The position numbers were made by a program, and so were the translations under genes. From assembly GCA_001600415.1 (NCBI GenBank), contig BCJX01000013.1, positions 508,753 through 572,752 on the forward strand: a stretch of 64,000 bases of DNA, given 5' to 3'. Every line of letters starts with the position of its first letter. Within the stretch, counting starts at the first letter, position 1. This DNA is from Pascua guehoae (Eukaryota; Basidiomycota; Tremellomycetes; Trichosporonales; Trichosporonaceae). Below the pieces are notes generated by a model, which was given only the letters and a program-made list of their open reading frames with translations, was not told the origin of the DNA and did no database searches. This document shows, one piece after another, positions 22,801 through 33,300 of this stretch.

Positions 22801-23472
22801 ACCGCAGCGAGTCGCCGGTAAAGGACACGTACGAGAGCACCGACGCCGACGAGGACGCAGAGTCGATGCCCCCGCCGCCCCGCGTCTTTTCGCCCAAACG
22901 CAAGCGCCCCGCCGCCGGCACGGCCGACGACGACGACGACTTTGGCGCGACGTTTGCGCCTCCGGCAAAGGCCAAGAACCCGTTTGCGAAAAAGCCCCCC
23001 GCGTCCAACCCATTTGCAAAGCCGGGACGGGCGACACTTGACTCTGTCAAGAGCACGAGCTTTTTCGACCGCGTCGATGATATCGAGGCCAAGCAGCGTG
23101 AGTATGCGTGTTCCACCGGGTCGGGGTCGATGGTTCCCATATGCCAACGGTCTACCTCCCACGGGCCGACGCTTCACTAGACTAAATACCCCAGCTAACA
23201 TTGCAGCGAAACGCAAACCCGCACCCGCCAAACCCGCCGCAAAGGCCGCGGGTAAACAGGCGACCCTCTTCGGCATGGGCGCGACACGCAAGCCCAACCC
23301 GGCACCCTCGGCCGCAGACAAGTTCCTCACCATCCCCACAGACGTCGAGACGCTCGACCACGGCGACACGGACGCGACGCTCGAGATTGACGAGGACGAG
23401 ACGCAGCGCAGCGCACTCGAAGAGTCGACGGTGCAGGAGACGGTGGTCAGTCTGGGCGATGAGAGCGTTTAG
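19866..23472 (+). CDS. CTF4: Replisome adaptor Ctf4 / Mcl1 / WDHD1
   Basis: Ctf4 is a trimeric hub that links the CMG helicase to DNA polymerase alpha and other partners and is needed for cohesion. Exon 1 (MDAPPEAISTAQPHLDGVTR...) splices in phase to TIFTGGTDALVRIHNAHD, opening an N-terminal WD40 propeller with repeats such as SLDNIARYFSF, AAWDPSGKLLVTAGCDGKLR, VAWHPSGNFFAVPLRTNEVG and AWSPTENLLAFTT. A very acidic linker (around DDDLFGDGDVDLDDKGEELD) leads to the second, SepB-type propeller starting AFNMIGVVDATDQETHNVVN with HDKSARRGYHFSDDHKYTMA and ETTPWFPRPLISDLPLRMPL. A helical bundle follows (AALKLAGFYHLPGLAERIAA), then a long disordered tail with KNPFAKK repeats, FFDRVDDIEAKQ, a short intron, and KQATLFGMGATRKP. 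The stop is at 23470-23472. No HMG box is present, as in other fungi. About six introns. Confidence 0.93.
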
Positions 23473-23700
23473 GTTTGGGGTGGAGGTTACATGGACACGG
23501 ACGGGTGTACATGCCATGCAGACATGCCACTGTCGATCGATGTTGCGCATTGGGGAGACACAGGCCCCGTCAGCCCGCTCGCAACAGGACTCCCTGGACG
23601 CATATCACAGTCTTGGCACTAGTGACCACCTGGTCGTCCACTGCTGGCACGCGGGCGATACTAAAAAAATCTTGGCTTGGGAGGAACTGAATCCTCTGTT

Positions 23701-23788
23701 GACGAGAGTGGGATTCGAACCCACGTCCGAAGACTGCGGAGGTGACTAGACCTTAACACAGCGCCTTAGACCGCTCGGCCATCTCGCC
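23701..23788 (-). tRNA. tRNA-Leu (anticodon AAG), with 11-nt intron
   Basis: The minus strand folds as a class II tRNA: acceptor GGCGAGA pairs with TCTCGTC (one G-U), D arm GCC...GGC, anticodon stem CTGTG with CGCAG, loop TTAAGG + C, anticodon AAG at 23752-23754, long variable arm, and T arm GTGGG-TTCGAAT-CCCAC. An 11-nt intron (23740-23750) sits one base 3' of the anticodon, the canonical position. The discriminator is A, as usual for tRNA-Leu. Confidence 0.92.
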
Positions 23789-24057
23789 GCTACATTTGTA
23801 CTGTTTCTGGCCGCCCTACGAGTGTACGAAGGGTGACTGGACACAAGAAGTATCGAGGTACCATCGAGGTAGTTCGAGTGGTGGTAAGAGGTCGGAGTGA
23901 GCATGTCCGGTTTGAGCGGTCCCTCGGAGGGACGACGGTGGCAGACACCACACCCTCGAGAGCCATGGCCGCAAGACAGTTGAGCCGGGCGGCGACCTGC
24001 ACCATACCATGTCATCCACGTCCTCGACCTCGACCTCGGCGCAGGGCAAAAAGCCAA

Positions 24058-24163
24058 GGCCCTCGCCCGGATTCGAACCGGGGCCCACTCCCAATGCAGG
24101 AAGACTAGCTTAGGACACTGCTGAACCCTAAGAGAGTATGATAACCACTACACCACGAGAGCC
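24058..24163 (-). tRNA. tRNA-Pro (anticodon AGG), with 31-nt intron
   Basis: Minus strand: D arm GTG...CAT, anticodon stem CTCTC with GGGAG, loop TTAGGG + T, anticodon AGG at 24127-24129, T arm CCCGG-TTCGAAT-CCGGG. A 31-nt intron (24095-24125) lies at the canonical site after position 37. The acceptor is imperfect: GGCTCTCG opposite CGAGGGGCC leaves one G unpaired or one mismatch, so the exact ends may shift by a base. Confidence 0.8.
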
Positions 24164-24409
24164 ACGATATTTTTCGTCAGCGTCTGTGCCGGCCGCCGGC
24201 GCCGGCTGGCTTGTACAATTTAATGGGGGTTTTTCTTCGCTGTGTGAGGGCATTCCTCGCCAGTAGTTGTATGCACGCATCTCCTATTTGCAAGACGGGA
24301 GGCGTGGAATTTTGGTTGATTGTTGATGTACAGAAGAGATGGGTGGGGTGCGTGAGACGCGGATTAGGGATGGGATTTATTCCGCTGTGGGTTTTATTTT
24401 GTGGTGCGT

Positions 24410-24494
24410 GTCGTGTTTTGCATGCCATGTTTTTGCATGTCGTGGTTTGCATGTCATGTTTTGCATGTCGTGTTGTGCACGTCGTATTTTGCAT
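24410..24494. repeat. Six-unit 14-bp tandem array
   Basis: Six head-to-tail copies of a unit near GTCGTGTTTTGCAT (14 bp, one copy 15 bp) with one to three changes each. Confidence 0.9.
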
Positions 24495-24765
24495 GACTAT
24501 TGGTGTACCCCCCCCACCAAAGCCGGACGCCTCCCTGCCCCTCGTACGTCCCAGGCAGCACCCACGGTTCCTCGGTACCAGCTCACCACCCTACTCTGTA
24601 CACTGCCCGAGCGAAGACACAAAAGGCTGTTTACGACCTTGATAACGCCAAGCTTGTATCTCGTTTGCCCCAGGTGTGTCCGGAAAGCCGCGAGACCGCT
24701 ACGCCCTCGAGCCCGACAGTGACAGTCTCACGATATTCCAGACGCCCGTACATACAGGTGTAACC

Positions 24766-25004
24766 AAGTATTGAGACTGCCACGTCGAGCTCAGTCGCAC
24801 GCACGCAGGGTATCGTACGGGAAGTACCATCTCCCACGCTTGTGTCGAGGGTGTAGTCGTTGTGCATGGTGGACATTACGATATGGTAGAAGTTTACCCG
24901 AGGCACTGCTTCCTACTGGTACCGTTGAATCGACGGGGAGTGTCCATGCTCAACATGGCGTGCGACCGGGCTCTACAGTAGCTGGGGTGGCAGTCTCGAT
25001 ACTT
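24766..25004. repeat. Inverted-repeat pair, 18 bp, 239 bp apart end to end
   Basis: AAGTATTGAGACTGCCAC at 24766-24783 is matched in reverse complement by GTGGCAGTCTCGATACTT at 24987-25004, with one mismatch in 18. The interior has no open frame of note. It could be a small non-autonomous element or a chance inverted duplication; I see no clear flanking target duplication. Confidence 0.45.
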
Positions 25005-25420
25005 TGCGGCCGTACCTGTCCTTGCTCGCCCTTTGGGCAGACCAAGCTCATGTGCTCGGATTCGAGACCCGGAAGCTGTCTTGACGATTTGTACAATCCC
25101 AAACTCTGTCTGGAGCTACCAAACACCTGGATATTCAATGTCCCGAGGGCTAACAGGCCGCTGCCGTCACTCATGCTGGACACCCGTCCCAGTCGTTACT
25201 CCCACCCACCAGTTTCGCTGAACGATCTTCTGCTGAATGATCTCTAGGCGCACACACGTCCACGCTCACTGTGCGCCATGCACCACGCAACCCAGCGAAC
25301 AACAAATGCCTACATGACAACGAAATCTATCTTTGTTCCCTATCACTCCATCTAGTTTTTCCTTGATCCAATGCGCGCACACTTACCTCCCCAGACTCAA
25401 CCGACCACCACGACCACGCC

Positions 25421-28400
25421 TCAGGACATGTCAAAGCCGGCGCCCGACGTGATAGACTGGAGGAGTTTCTGCCTGAGCATGCGCTCGTCCTTGTAATCTG
25501 GCAGCTTGAGGAGGTTTGCACACGAGCTGGCGGTGGGGAGGCGGTCGCGGTCGGGCCCGCCGTTGCGGATCGCAAACCCGGGGTTGAGATGTGCGAATCC
25601 GAGGAGGGGCGGGCGTGAGCAGCTCGTGACAAAGCGGAGGAGCGCGCGGCGCTGGTCCTCTGTAAACCCCTCGACGACGCGCCAGAAGAGCGTGGGGGTG
25701 CGCGAGTCTTCAAAGCCCGAGACGGTCGTGTGCTTGCGCCAGTCGCGCAGGTCGATAGGCACGTCCTCACCGCCCAAGAGCTGGGCGAGCTCGTGCGTGT
25801 CAAACATGCGGATCCACTTGGGGTCGATAATGTCGCTCAGGCCCGCAAAGAAGGCGCGGCTCTGGGCGGAAATCTGCCGGTCCAGCTTGTACTTGCACAC
25901 GAGCTGGATGTACTCGTGCCTGTTTTCGGCAGTCACGGCAATGTCCGAGCCGCCGGGCACGAGCTCGACCGAACGCGCCACGCCGAATTCGTCCTCGGTC
26001 ATGGTAAAGTTGAGCGAGAGCTCTTCGGGGTCGGCATAGTTTTTCAACGACACCAGGCCACGGTACAGCTCCTTGTCGAGCGACGCCAGGTCGTCCAGGT
26101 ACGACTGGCGCCCGAGCCACTTTGCGAGGAAGAAGCCTGCAAACGAGACGTCGAGCAGAATGTCCTCGTACAGCGCCTTGCCGAGCACGCGGCCCACCTG
26201 GGGTCAGGCTCCTTCTACAGTTAGACACACCGAGCACTCACAAAGCTGTACCAGCTCAGCTGGTAGTCTTCCGTCGCATACGAGTGTGGGTTGGGGTACA
26301 GCTCATTGTTATAGTTTGAGAGCCACAGGCCGCGCTCCGTGTCAAACACTTCCTTTGAGAGGTTTGTGAGAAACTCTTTAAATAGGCCGCCGCCGTCAAT
26401 ACCCGCCTCTTCCTCGCCGTGCTCGTTGATAAACGTAATGAACAAGTGTTCCTTGAGTGCGGGGCCCAGTGCGTTGAGCTGCCGGAACCCGTCCTCGGCC
26501 AGACGGTCGCGGCGAATCTCGACGCGGTGGCGTTTCGCGCGAGAAAAGTTGAACTGCGAGATGCCGAGGCGTTTCTGGTCTGCAAACACAAAGTACCGGA
26601 ACACCTCTACGCGTGTGGCAAACGGTACCGCCATGGGCAGGTTGTTGAGCAGACCCAGCCGGGGCGCAATGTACGCCAGCTCGCGGCGAGACAGGTGCCG
26701 GGAGCGTGCGGCGCTCATTGTCTCGTCGGCCCGGCGCGTAATCGCCACTGCCTCGTCCGTGCCGCCCTCGAGCTCCTCTTCCTCAAACCTGGCGTCAGCC
26801 ACGCTCCCATCGTTAAACTCACTTGGCAGCCTCGATGAACCCCCGCATGTCAGTCTTCATGACCCAGTACTCTTCTGGGGCAAACTGCCTCCGCGCACTG
26901 TGCGTGTCAGTTGTGGGCCAGGTGGCTGGTCAGAGGTATACTCACTTGCGCTCCGACACACGCGTCACGCCGCGCGTAAACAGCGCGCGCACCTCCTCGG
27001 TACCGCGGGGCGAGTCGACGCCGTTCATGTATCCCCAGAATGCGAGGTCGCGCCAGATGGACGAGAGCTCGAGCACCTCGTCGAGGGTCAGGGGGTTGCT
27101 CTGGGGCGCGAAAAACTCGTCGTCCGGGGTGATGAGCAGGTAGTGGCAGTAGATGTGCGAGAGGAGCAAGAGGACATGGCGGTTGGGGTCTGCGGGTCAG
27201 CGGGCCGGTTTCTTGGGCGTCTCCTCTCGACTCACTCCTCGCAAACGAATCCCACACATCCGGCGTGCTCCCCCACTTTCCACGCACGCCCTCGCGCCAC
27301 AGCTGCTTGACGAGGACGCGCCCGCGGCGGCCGTCCATGACGGCGTCGAGCGTGCCCTCCCAGCGGGGCGAGCCGCGGAAGGCGTACAGAATGCCGAGGA
27401 TGAACGCCGAGAGGTCGGAGAGGAGCACGCCCGTGCTGGCGCCGACGGCAAAGTTGACAAGGGTGGAAATGTGCGCGGGCGCGGCGAGGAGGAGGATCTT
27501 TGAGGAAATGTTGGCCGGGAGGGGCGTGACGGGGGCGGATGGGGGCTTTTGGCTCGCGTGCTCGCCTTCGAGCTCGCTGTCGCTATCGACGGGAATAGGA
27601 GCGGTGACATTGGCCTTGCCCTTCCCAGAGCCCTTGGTGCCCTCGGCAAGGCGGCCCCACCCCTCGCCGAGACTGCCGAGGACCGAGCCGACGACGTGGA
27701 GCCACACGGCCGTCCCGCGCGCGCCGTTGCGTGCGAGCATGCCGCCCGTGATGCCGAATGTGGCCAGGTTGGCGAGAAAGCACAGCCTCCCGCGCTCAGT
27801 GTCCAGGCGGCCGGTCGCGAGGAGGGCGGGGTGCGCCTCGGCCGCGGGGAGGAGGACGGAGAAGAGTGGCAGCGTCCCCGAGAGCCGCGTCAGTGAGTCG
27901 AGGGGGATGGACGAGGGGAGCGCGGGGACGGTGAGGAGCGTCTGCAGAATCGGCGCGACCATGGGCGACTCGGTCGTGAGCGGGGCCAGAGTGAGTGGGG
28001 CGGTGAGTAGCGCGACGACGGGCTTGAGGAGGGGGTGCTTCTTCTTTGGTGGCTGGGAGTCAGCGCTGTCGGGGCAAGCATGGCCAAGTGGGTGCTTTGA
28101 TCGCGGAGACACAGGTGTAAGGTGGGAACACAGGTGTAAGGTGGGAATGCCCGTTAAGCAGTTGGTTCACGCAGTTGGCCCCGTCGTGGGCCAGTGTTCC
28201 GGAAACCTGTACCAGACCACACACACTCACACTCGCAGCCACCAGTGTCTCGAGGATACCACACGCGACGTCGACCCATCCGCGGGCGGCGAGGACGTCG
28301 ACGAGCTCCTGGCGCACGCCGGCGGAGACGGCCGCGTACGCCGCCGGCCTAAGGAGCGACTCTAGCGACGCAAGGAGGCTGGCGGCGAGTGTCGTTCTGG

Positions 28401-28987
28401 GAGACGAGCGTCAGCGGTCGTCGTCGTGAGCATTGGCGTCCGGCACTCACCTGGGGCTAACGCTGACGAAGCGGAGGATGCGCATAAAGACGAGGGCGAG
28501 GACGACGGCATAGTCGGGCGTGTCCGAGAGCGGGGCCACAAACGCGGGCGTCCCCGATGCTGCGGTGTGAGCTACAAGTGAAGAGTTACACACCGCCTCG
28601 TCCGTCATACTGGCGACAGCTCGGCGGCAACTCACCATCCGCCTCGAGCGCGGCCCGGCACCACGCCTCGAGGACGCGTCCGACGCGCGCGCGCTCCCCG
28701 GGCCCAACGCGGAGGACGACGAGGGCGCGCGCGCCGCGCTCGACCGAGCCAAAGCGCGCATCACCGCCTTCGAGCGCCGCGAGGAGCGCGCCGTGGACAG
28801 AAGCCGAGGCCGCACGGCCGCGCCACACGCGCTGGATTGTGCCCGCCGCCAGCTCGAGGCGGCGCTGGTGCTCGCGTGCCTGCCGCTCGGCGCGGACAGA
28901 GCTCAGCAGTGCCGACGACGACGAGGACGAGGCCGTCGAGAGGTCGACCGTGTGTTGTCGGCCGCCGAGATAGGGGTTCCACGACAT
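25421..28987 (-). CDS. HUL5: HECT-type E3 ubiquitin ligase, Hul5/UBE3C family
   Basis: This ligase family extends ubiquitin chains at the proteasome and in cytosolic quality control. The N-terminus MSWNPYLGGRQHTVDLSTAS is followed by a basic helix with an IQ-like motif (ELAAGTIQRVWRGRAAS). The middle is a helical solenoid (KKKHPLLKPVVALLTAPLTL, NFAVGASTGVLLSDLSAFIL, VWDSFAR). The HECT domain begins about SRHLSRRELAYIAPRLGLLN and contains FRYFVFADQKRLGISQFNFS, EAGIDGGGLFKEFLTNLSKE, LGKALYEDILLDVSFAGFFL and DYADPEELSLNFT-like sequence. The catalytic cysteine is in TASSCANLLKLP. The chain ends SGAGFDMS, so the conserved Phe four residues from the end is present. At least eight short introns. IQ motif plus HECT favours Hul5/UBE3C over other HECT ligases. 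The start is the first Met before the conserved N-terminus. Confidence 0.9.
28109..28146. repeat. 19-bp tandem duplication in a HUL5 intron
   Basis: ACACAGGTGTAAGGTGGGA occurs twice in tandem (28109-28127 and 28128-28146) inside an intron of the HECT ligase gene. Confidence 0.9.
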
Positions 28988-29436
28988 TGGAGGCGTCAAG
29001 TATGGGACAGCTGGAGGAGACTGGAGACTGGATGATGCAAAAGGTGAGTGAGGATGCAACACTTACTCATCTCTCTCTCTGTCCGATGACGATCGACGTC
29101 AGGGTCTCGCCTTTCGGGCGGTGGCAAATGTGTGGCAAATACTGTAGCGTGGAAAATGGCACCCATCCACACAAAACTTGCGAATTCACACCATGGCAAA
29201 CGCTTGCGGCAACAAAAGAGTACATGCATAGTACAAGATGATAATGTCGTGATAGTGTACACTGTGCACATTGGGGTCTTATTGTCTATGTGCAGGAAAC
29301 CTCGGCCTGGTGGTGTCGTCGTTTGCGTAATCGGTGACCGACTGGGGTCCAAGCGCAAATGTGGGGTTTGCAGCAGCCACTTTGCTCACTGGAGACCGCA
29401 GAGTCGGCGTAGCAAGTTGGCCGGGATGTGCATTTT
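28988..29436. other. Promoter region of the HECT ligase gene
   Basis: 449 bp between the HUL5 start and the end of the Mg transporter gene. No gene seen. Open frames overlapping it lack domains. Confidence 0.5.
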
Positions 29437-32400
29437 GTTATTCTGGCACACTCATCACCGAAGTGTTGCCCGTCATCCGGCACACCTCGTATGCGAGCAT
29501 CAGGAGCAGCTGGCCGATAAAGTCGACAATGGCGCTGTGGACTGGGAGCGTGTACGAGCTGTGGCGTTAGCGGAGTGGACAGCAGGTTGGGCTGGGGAAC
29601 AGTACACCCTGGGGAGTGGTCGGCACTGGGTCGACGCGAGGTTCGAGGAGCATGGAGTCTACCATGTCGCCTTGCCTCTACTCTGTCGCTCGCCAGCCCT
29701 CACCCCTCGTCATCTCCACGAGGACACCCTCAAGGCCGCCGAACACCACGAGCCCACTCTACTCACTCTGGATCCAAGTCCTTGCTCCAGCAGAACAGCG
29801 TCATGTAGTGTGCCGACACGAGACTAAACGCCGCGGTAAGGGCGTACGCGACCCAGCCCGTCCACCCGAGCGAAACGTCGATCCAGCCCGTCACATTGAC
29901 AAAGAGCAGGAAGGCGCCCTGGACAGGTAACGAGAGGAGGAAGAGGACGGCCACGCTCTGCCCGGGGCTGAGGACGCGGCGTATCGACGATTTCGAGCCA
30001 GAGTGCAGCCCTGCGTGCAGGTTGGTGCTGAGGCGGTTGGCATGAATGGCACCAATCGAGCCCGTAAGGCCGGTCATCGAGATGGCGAGGAGGGCAAAGC
30101 CCTTGTACTTGCCCACGCCGCTTTCGAGGACCATGCCCGTGCCGGATGAGATGAGCATTGCGACAATCTGGAGTTAGCTCAGGCGTGGGGTTGGGGTTGG
30201 GTTGGGCGCAGAGGTGGGGGGAGGGGTGGGGTACCGTGTTGTGAGACCGTGGACACCGCGGTCTAGTGGGCACCCGCAGTGGAAGCTCCCGGTAGCCAAC
30301 CCAACGAGCAAGCTCAACTCACCAATGGCAACCAGCTGCCCCGTGCAATGTCCCTAACCCACTCATCACGCATGACGCGCCGTGTAAACCACACTGCGGC
30401 CGCGGACATGAGGGCGACGGCGATGAGGGGCACGAGAGTGTCCATGGTGCCGACGAGGGCGGTGCCAACGAGCGCAAGGATGAAGAGGGTGACGAGGTCG
30501 CCCAGGCAGGCTGCAACGGGTGGTGTGATATTGTCTGTGGGTTAGAGGTTGGTGTTGAAGCGGGGGGTTCTGTTTTGGGGGTGACAGAGAGCACAATGGG
30601 AGGATCGCATTGTTATCGCACGACAGAGAGCACAATGAAGGGTCGCAGGGTTATCACGGGGTTCTGGCACAGAGCAGAAAGCCGAACCCACGCGCCCTGC
30701 GGTATTGGGTAGTATCCAACCGCAAGACCCCACGACTCGTGGAATTATCCGCGACAAACCAAAGCGCAACCACTGAACCAGCATCATGACGCGCGCGCGA
30801 CTCCGTACTCACCAGGATCGATACCACGCCAGCGACATGCCACAACGAGGCTGCTCATAAAGCTCCCGAGGGACAGACTGCTAATGCCCGCCGCCCCCAT
30901 GCCCGTCGCAAGGACCATGACGAGCTGCTGGGCGCCCGGGAGCGTGCGGCCCTCGCGCCAAGGGTCCGAGAGCGTGGGGTCTGCAACCGTGTCGTTGGCA
31001 GGCAAGCCCTCGCCGGCGGGCTGGTCGCCGAGGCGGTGGATCGTGACGAGGCCGAGCGCAAAGGAGATGAGCGCGGCGAGGCACGAGATGAGGAGCGCCT
31101 GGAGGCCGAGGAGGGTGAGGTTGGCGAGGATGAGGGTGCGGCGTGGGCGGCGGCGGTCGAGCTCGCCGAGGGAGGCGGATGTGCCGAGGCGCGCAGAGAG
31201 GCACATTTCGCTGGGGTCAGCGGGGCGGGAAGGGGGGGGGGGTGTTGTTGGGAGTACGTGAGGACTGGTTAGGGGCGAGACGCGAGGCTGGTTGTGGGAG
31301 AGCGGGACATGATGGACCGCGAGATCACTAAATGGAGTACGACGGCCGCCGGGGTGTGGCACACGTCTGCCATATGTCGCCACTCGGCATCACTTGCCAA
31401 TGCCAGTACCGACACCAGCACCAGCTCCAGCTCCAGCTCCAGCACCAGCACCAGCTCCAGCACCAGCACCAGCACCAGCTCCAGCCCCAGCTCCAGCACC
31501 AGCACCTCGTCGCCCAGCTCACACCTCACTCACAGGTTGCCCTTCAAGTTGCCAATCATGGGAAAGAGGATGAAGAGCTCGTCGACGCGGCGGAACACGC
31601 GCCAGCGCGCGCAGTGTTCGAGCAGCTGGCCCGAGAAGACGAGGCCGATGAGCGCGAACATGAGCGATGGTGTGGACTGGGTGGTTAGCGGGTCGGGTGT
31701 TTGGCTGTGTGGCGCCAGGGGGGTTGGGGGTTGGCAGAGCATGGCGGCGGGCGGAAAGGGAGATGTGGACGGAACGGGTGCTAGGCAGTGGGAGGCAAAG
31801 GTTATGAGGTAGTGAGGGCATGGTCGCTTCAAGGCTTTGCCTGTCGCGCGGTATATGTTTCTCCTCTGTCCTCTGTCCTCTGTCCCGGGTCCTCTGTCCT
31901 CTGTCCCTCTGTTCACTGTCCGGTCCTGTCCTCTCCTCTCCGTCCTCTCCTCCTGTTCTCTTCTGCTCTCTTCTGTGCTCTGTCCCGTCCTCTGTCCTGT
32001 CTGTCCTGTCCTCTATCCCCCGTCCTCCATCCTCTCCTCCGTCCTCCGTCCTCTCATCTGTCTCGTCCTCTACCCTGTCCTCTGCCCTCTCTCCCCGTCC
32101 TCCCTTCCTCCCGTCTGCCCAGAGGGATCCTCCAGAGCCAGAAAACCAGCATCCCCGAGGTCGCAACCCAGAAACCCCACAGATGGCGACAAGTCTACCC
32201 CTCTGCGATGCAGCACGCGTCTGGCCCAGGCATGTGGCCTCATTCTCCTGTCCCCATTCTCCTGCCCCAGTCTCCATTCTCTCTCCCGACGGAAGGGCGG
32301 GCAAGCCAGCTGTCTGTAGAGTGAAGCCAGCCAGAGTCCGTCCTGGAAGAAGGCAGAGCAATGTGCACCACGCCATCTCAGACTATCCCCTCCAGATCCC

Positions 32401-33300
32401 CTCATCCCCTCAGCACTATCCCCAGCATCCTCCCTAGCACTCTCCCTAACACTCTCCCCAGCATCCTCCCCAGCACCCTCCCAGCTCTCTCCAGCACTCT
32501 CCCCACTCCCAGGACCTCCCAGGCCCACCTCCGCGTCCGCAACACCAACCCCAGCACCCCCTCCTTCTCCAACCGCCCTCCAACCGCCCTCCAACCGCCC
32601 NNNNNNNNNNNNNNNNNNNNNNNNNNNNNNNNNNNNNNNNNNNNNNNNNNNNNNNNNNNNNNNNNNNNNNNNNNNNNNNNNNNNCCCCAACCCCAGACCG
32701 ACTCACCGAAAACAACAACCCCATCAAATCAGCCCACTTGCCCTCCACCCCCATCGTCGACACCGACCCCTCCGACCCCGCCTCCGACCCGTCCTCACGC
32801 GCGAGCAGCGGCTGCGCGGCGGCCGTATCCCGATCCCGACCCCGGTCCACGCGGGGAGGGTACGCGTGCGACGACGCCGACGCGACACTCGCGCGGCGGA
32901 GCGATGGCGAGCGGGTGACGGATATACGGTAGGCGGTGTCGGGTTTGCGCGCGGGGGTGGTACTTGGGCCGGCGAGGGACGCCGAGGTCGAGTCCCAGGT
33001 ATTTGGGGCGCGATCCCGATCCAATGCCCATTCCCGTTCACGCTCGCGTTCACTGCGTTCCCGCTCCCACTCTCGCTCGCTCCGTTCCCGTTCGCTACGT
33101 TCCCGTTCGCTTCGCTCACGCTCGCTACGTTCCCGTTCGCTTCGCTCGCGTTCGCTGCGCTCGCGCTGGACACGCGACACGCCCACCGGGTCCAGCTCGT
33201 ACTCTGCATACTCGTCGTACTCGCGCAGGCCCGCGGCGGCCGCGAGGCGGCGGGCCTGGCGGACCGTCTCGGCCACGTCGCGCTTGAGGATGGGTGACAT
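29437..33300 (-). CDS. SLC41/MgtE-type divalent cation (Mg2+) transporter
   Basis: SLC41 proteins are eukaryotic relatives of bacterial MgtE that move Mg2+ across membranes, with two MgtE repeats. Exon 1 (32707-33300) encodes a cytosolic N-terminus: MSPILKRDVAETVRQARRLA, a long Arg-Glu-Arg-Ser repeat, then WADLMGLLFS. After a 1,030-nt intron (31677-32706) exon 2 gives STPSLMFALIGLVFSGQLLE and DELFILFPMIGNLKGNL. A 323-nt intron (31211-31533) splits this from EMCLSARLGTSASLGELDRR, together the signature of repeat 1. Then come membrane segments, DNITPPVAACLGDLVTLFIL, and repeat 2 (GLTGSIGAIHANRLSTNLHA). The C-terminus reads SYTLPVHSAIVDFIGQLLLM and ends SVMSVPE. The large introns contain simple repeats and one assembly gap (32601-32684). 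Substrate (Mg2+) is inferred from the family; localisation is not visible. Confidence 0.85.
31401..31505. repeat. CAG/CCAGCT trinucleotide-type repeat inside an SLC41 intron
   Basis: About 105 bp of imperfect (ACCAGC)(TCCAGC) hexamers, i.e. CNG-type repeats, lie wholly inside the 323-nt intron 31211-31533 of the transporter gene. Confidence 0.9.
31858..32110. repeat. Polypyrimidine (CTCTGTCC)n tract inside an SLC41 intron
   Basis: About 250 bp made almost entirely of CTCTGTCC/CTCTCCGTC units on the plus strand (polypurine on the coding strand). It lies within the 1,030-nt intron of the transporter gene. Confidence 0.9.
32601..32684. other. Assembly gap (84 N)
   Basis: A run of N within the large SLC41 intron, flanked on the left by three copies of an ACCGCCCTCCA unit and on the right by a C-rich tract. 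Confidence 1.
33040..33165. repeat. Coding minisatellite (Arg-Glu-Arg-Ser repeat) in SLC41 exon 1
   Basis: Repeated CGTTCCCGTTCGCT-type units encode a run of RERSE repeats near residues 45-85 of the transporter, on its cytosolic N-terminal tail. Confidence 0.85.

Larger units (their letters stand above)
24164..25420. other. Gene-free interval with repeats
   Basis: 1.26 kb between the tRNAs and the HECT ligase gene. It contains the 14-bp tandem array at 24410-24494 and an inverted-repeat pair at 24766-25004. The plus-strand frame 24771-25247 (158 codons) shows no domain and is probably not coding. Confidence 0.5.

Noticed and set aside
21795..23369. Long minus-strand frames across CTF4
   Set aside because: They mirror GC-rich codons of the plus-strand Ctf4 gene, whose propeller domains are clear.
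24410..24494. Tandem array considered as a CRISPR array
   Set aside because: Units are contiguous with no spacers and the genome is fungal.
31519..32376. 285-codon minus-strand frame reading through the polypurine tract
   Set aside because: It reads the repeat as RTE/DRG simple sequence and runs past the donor and acceptor that join the SLC41 exons; better explained as intron.
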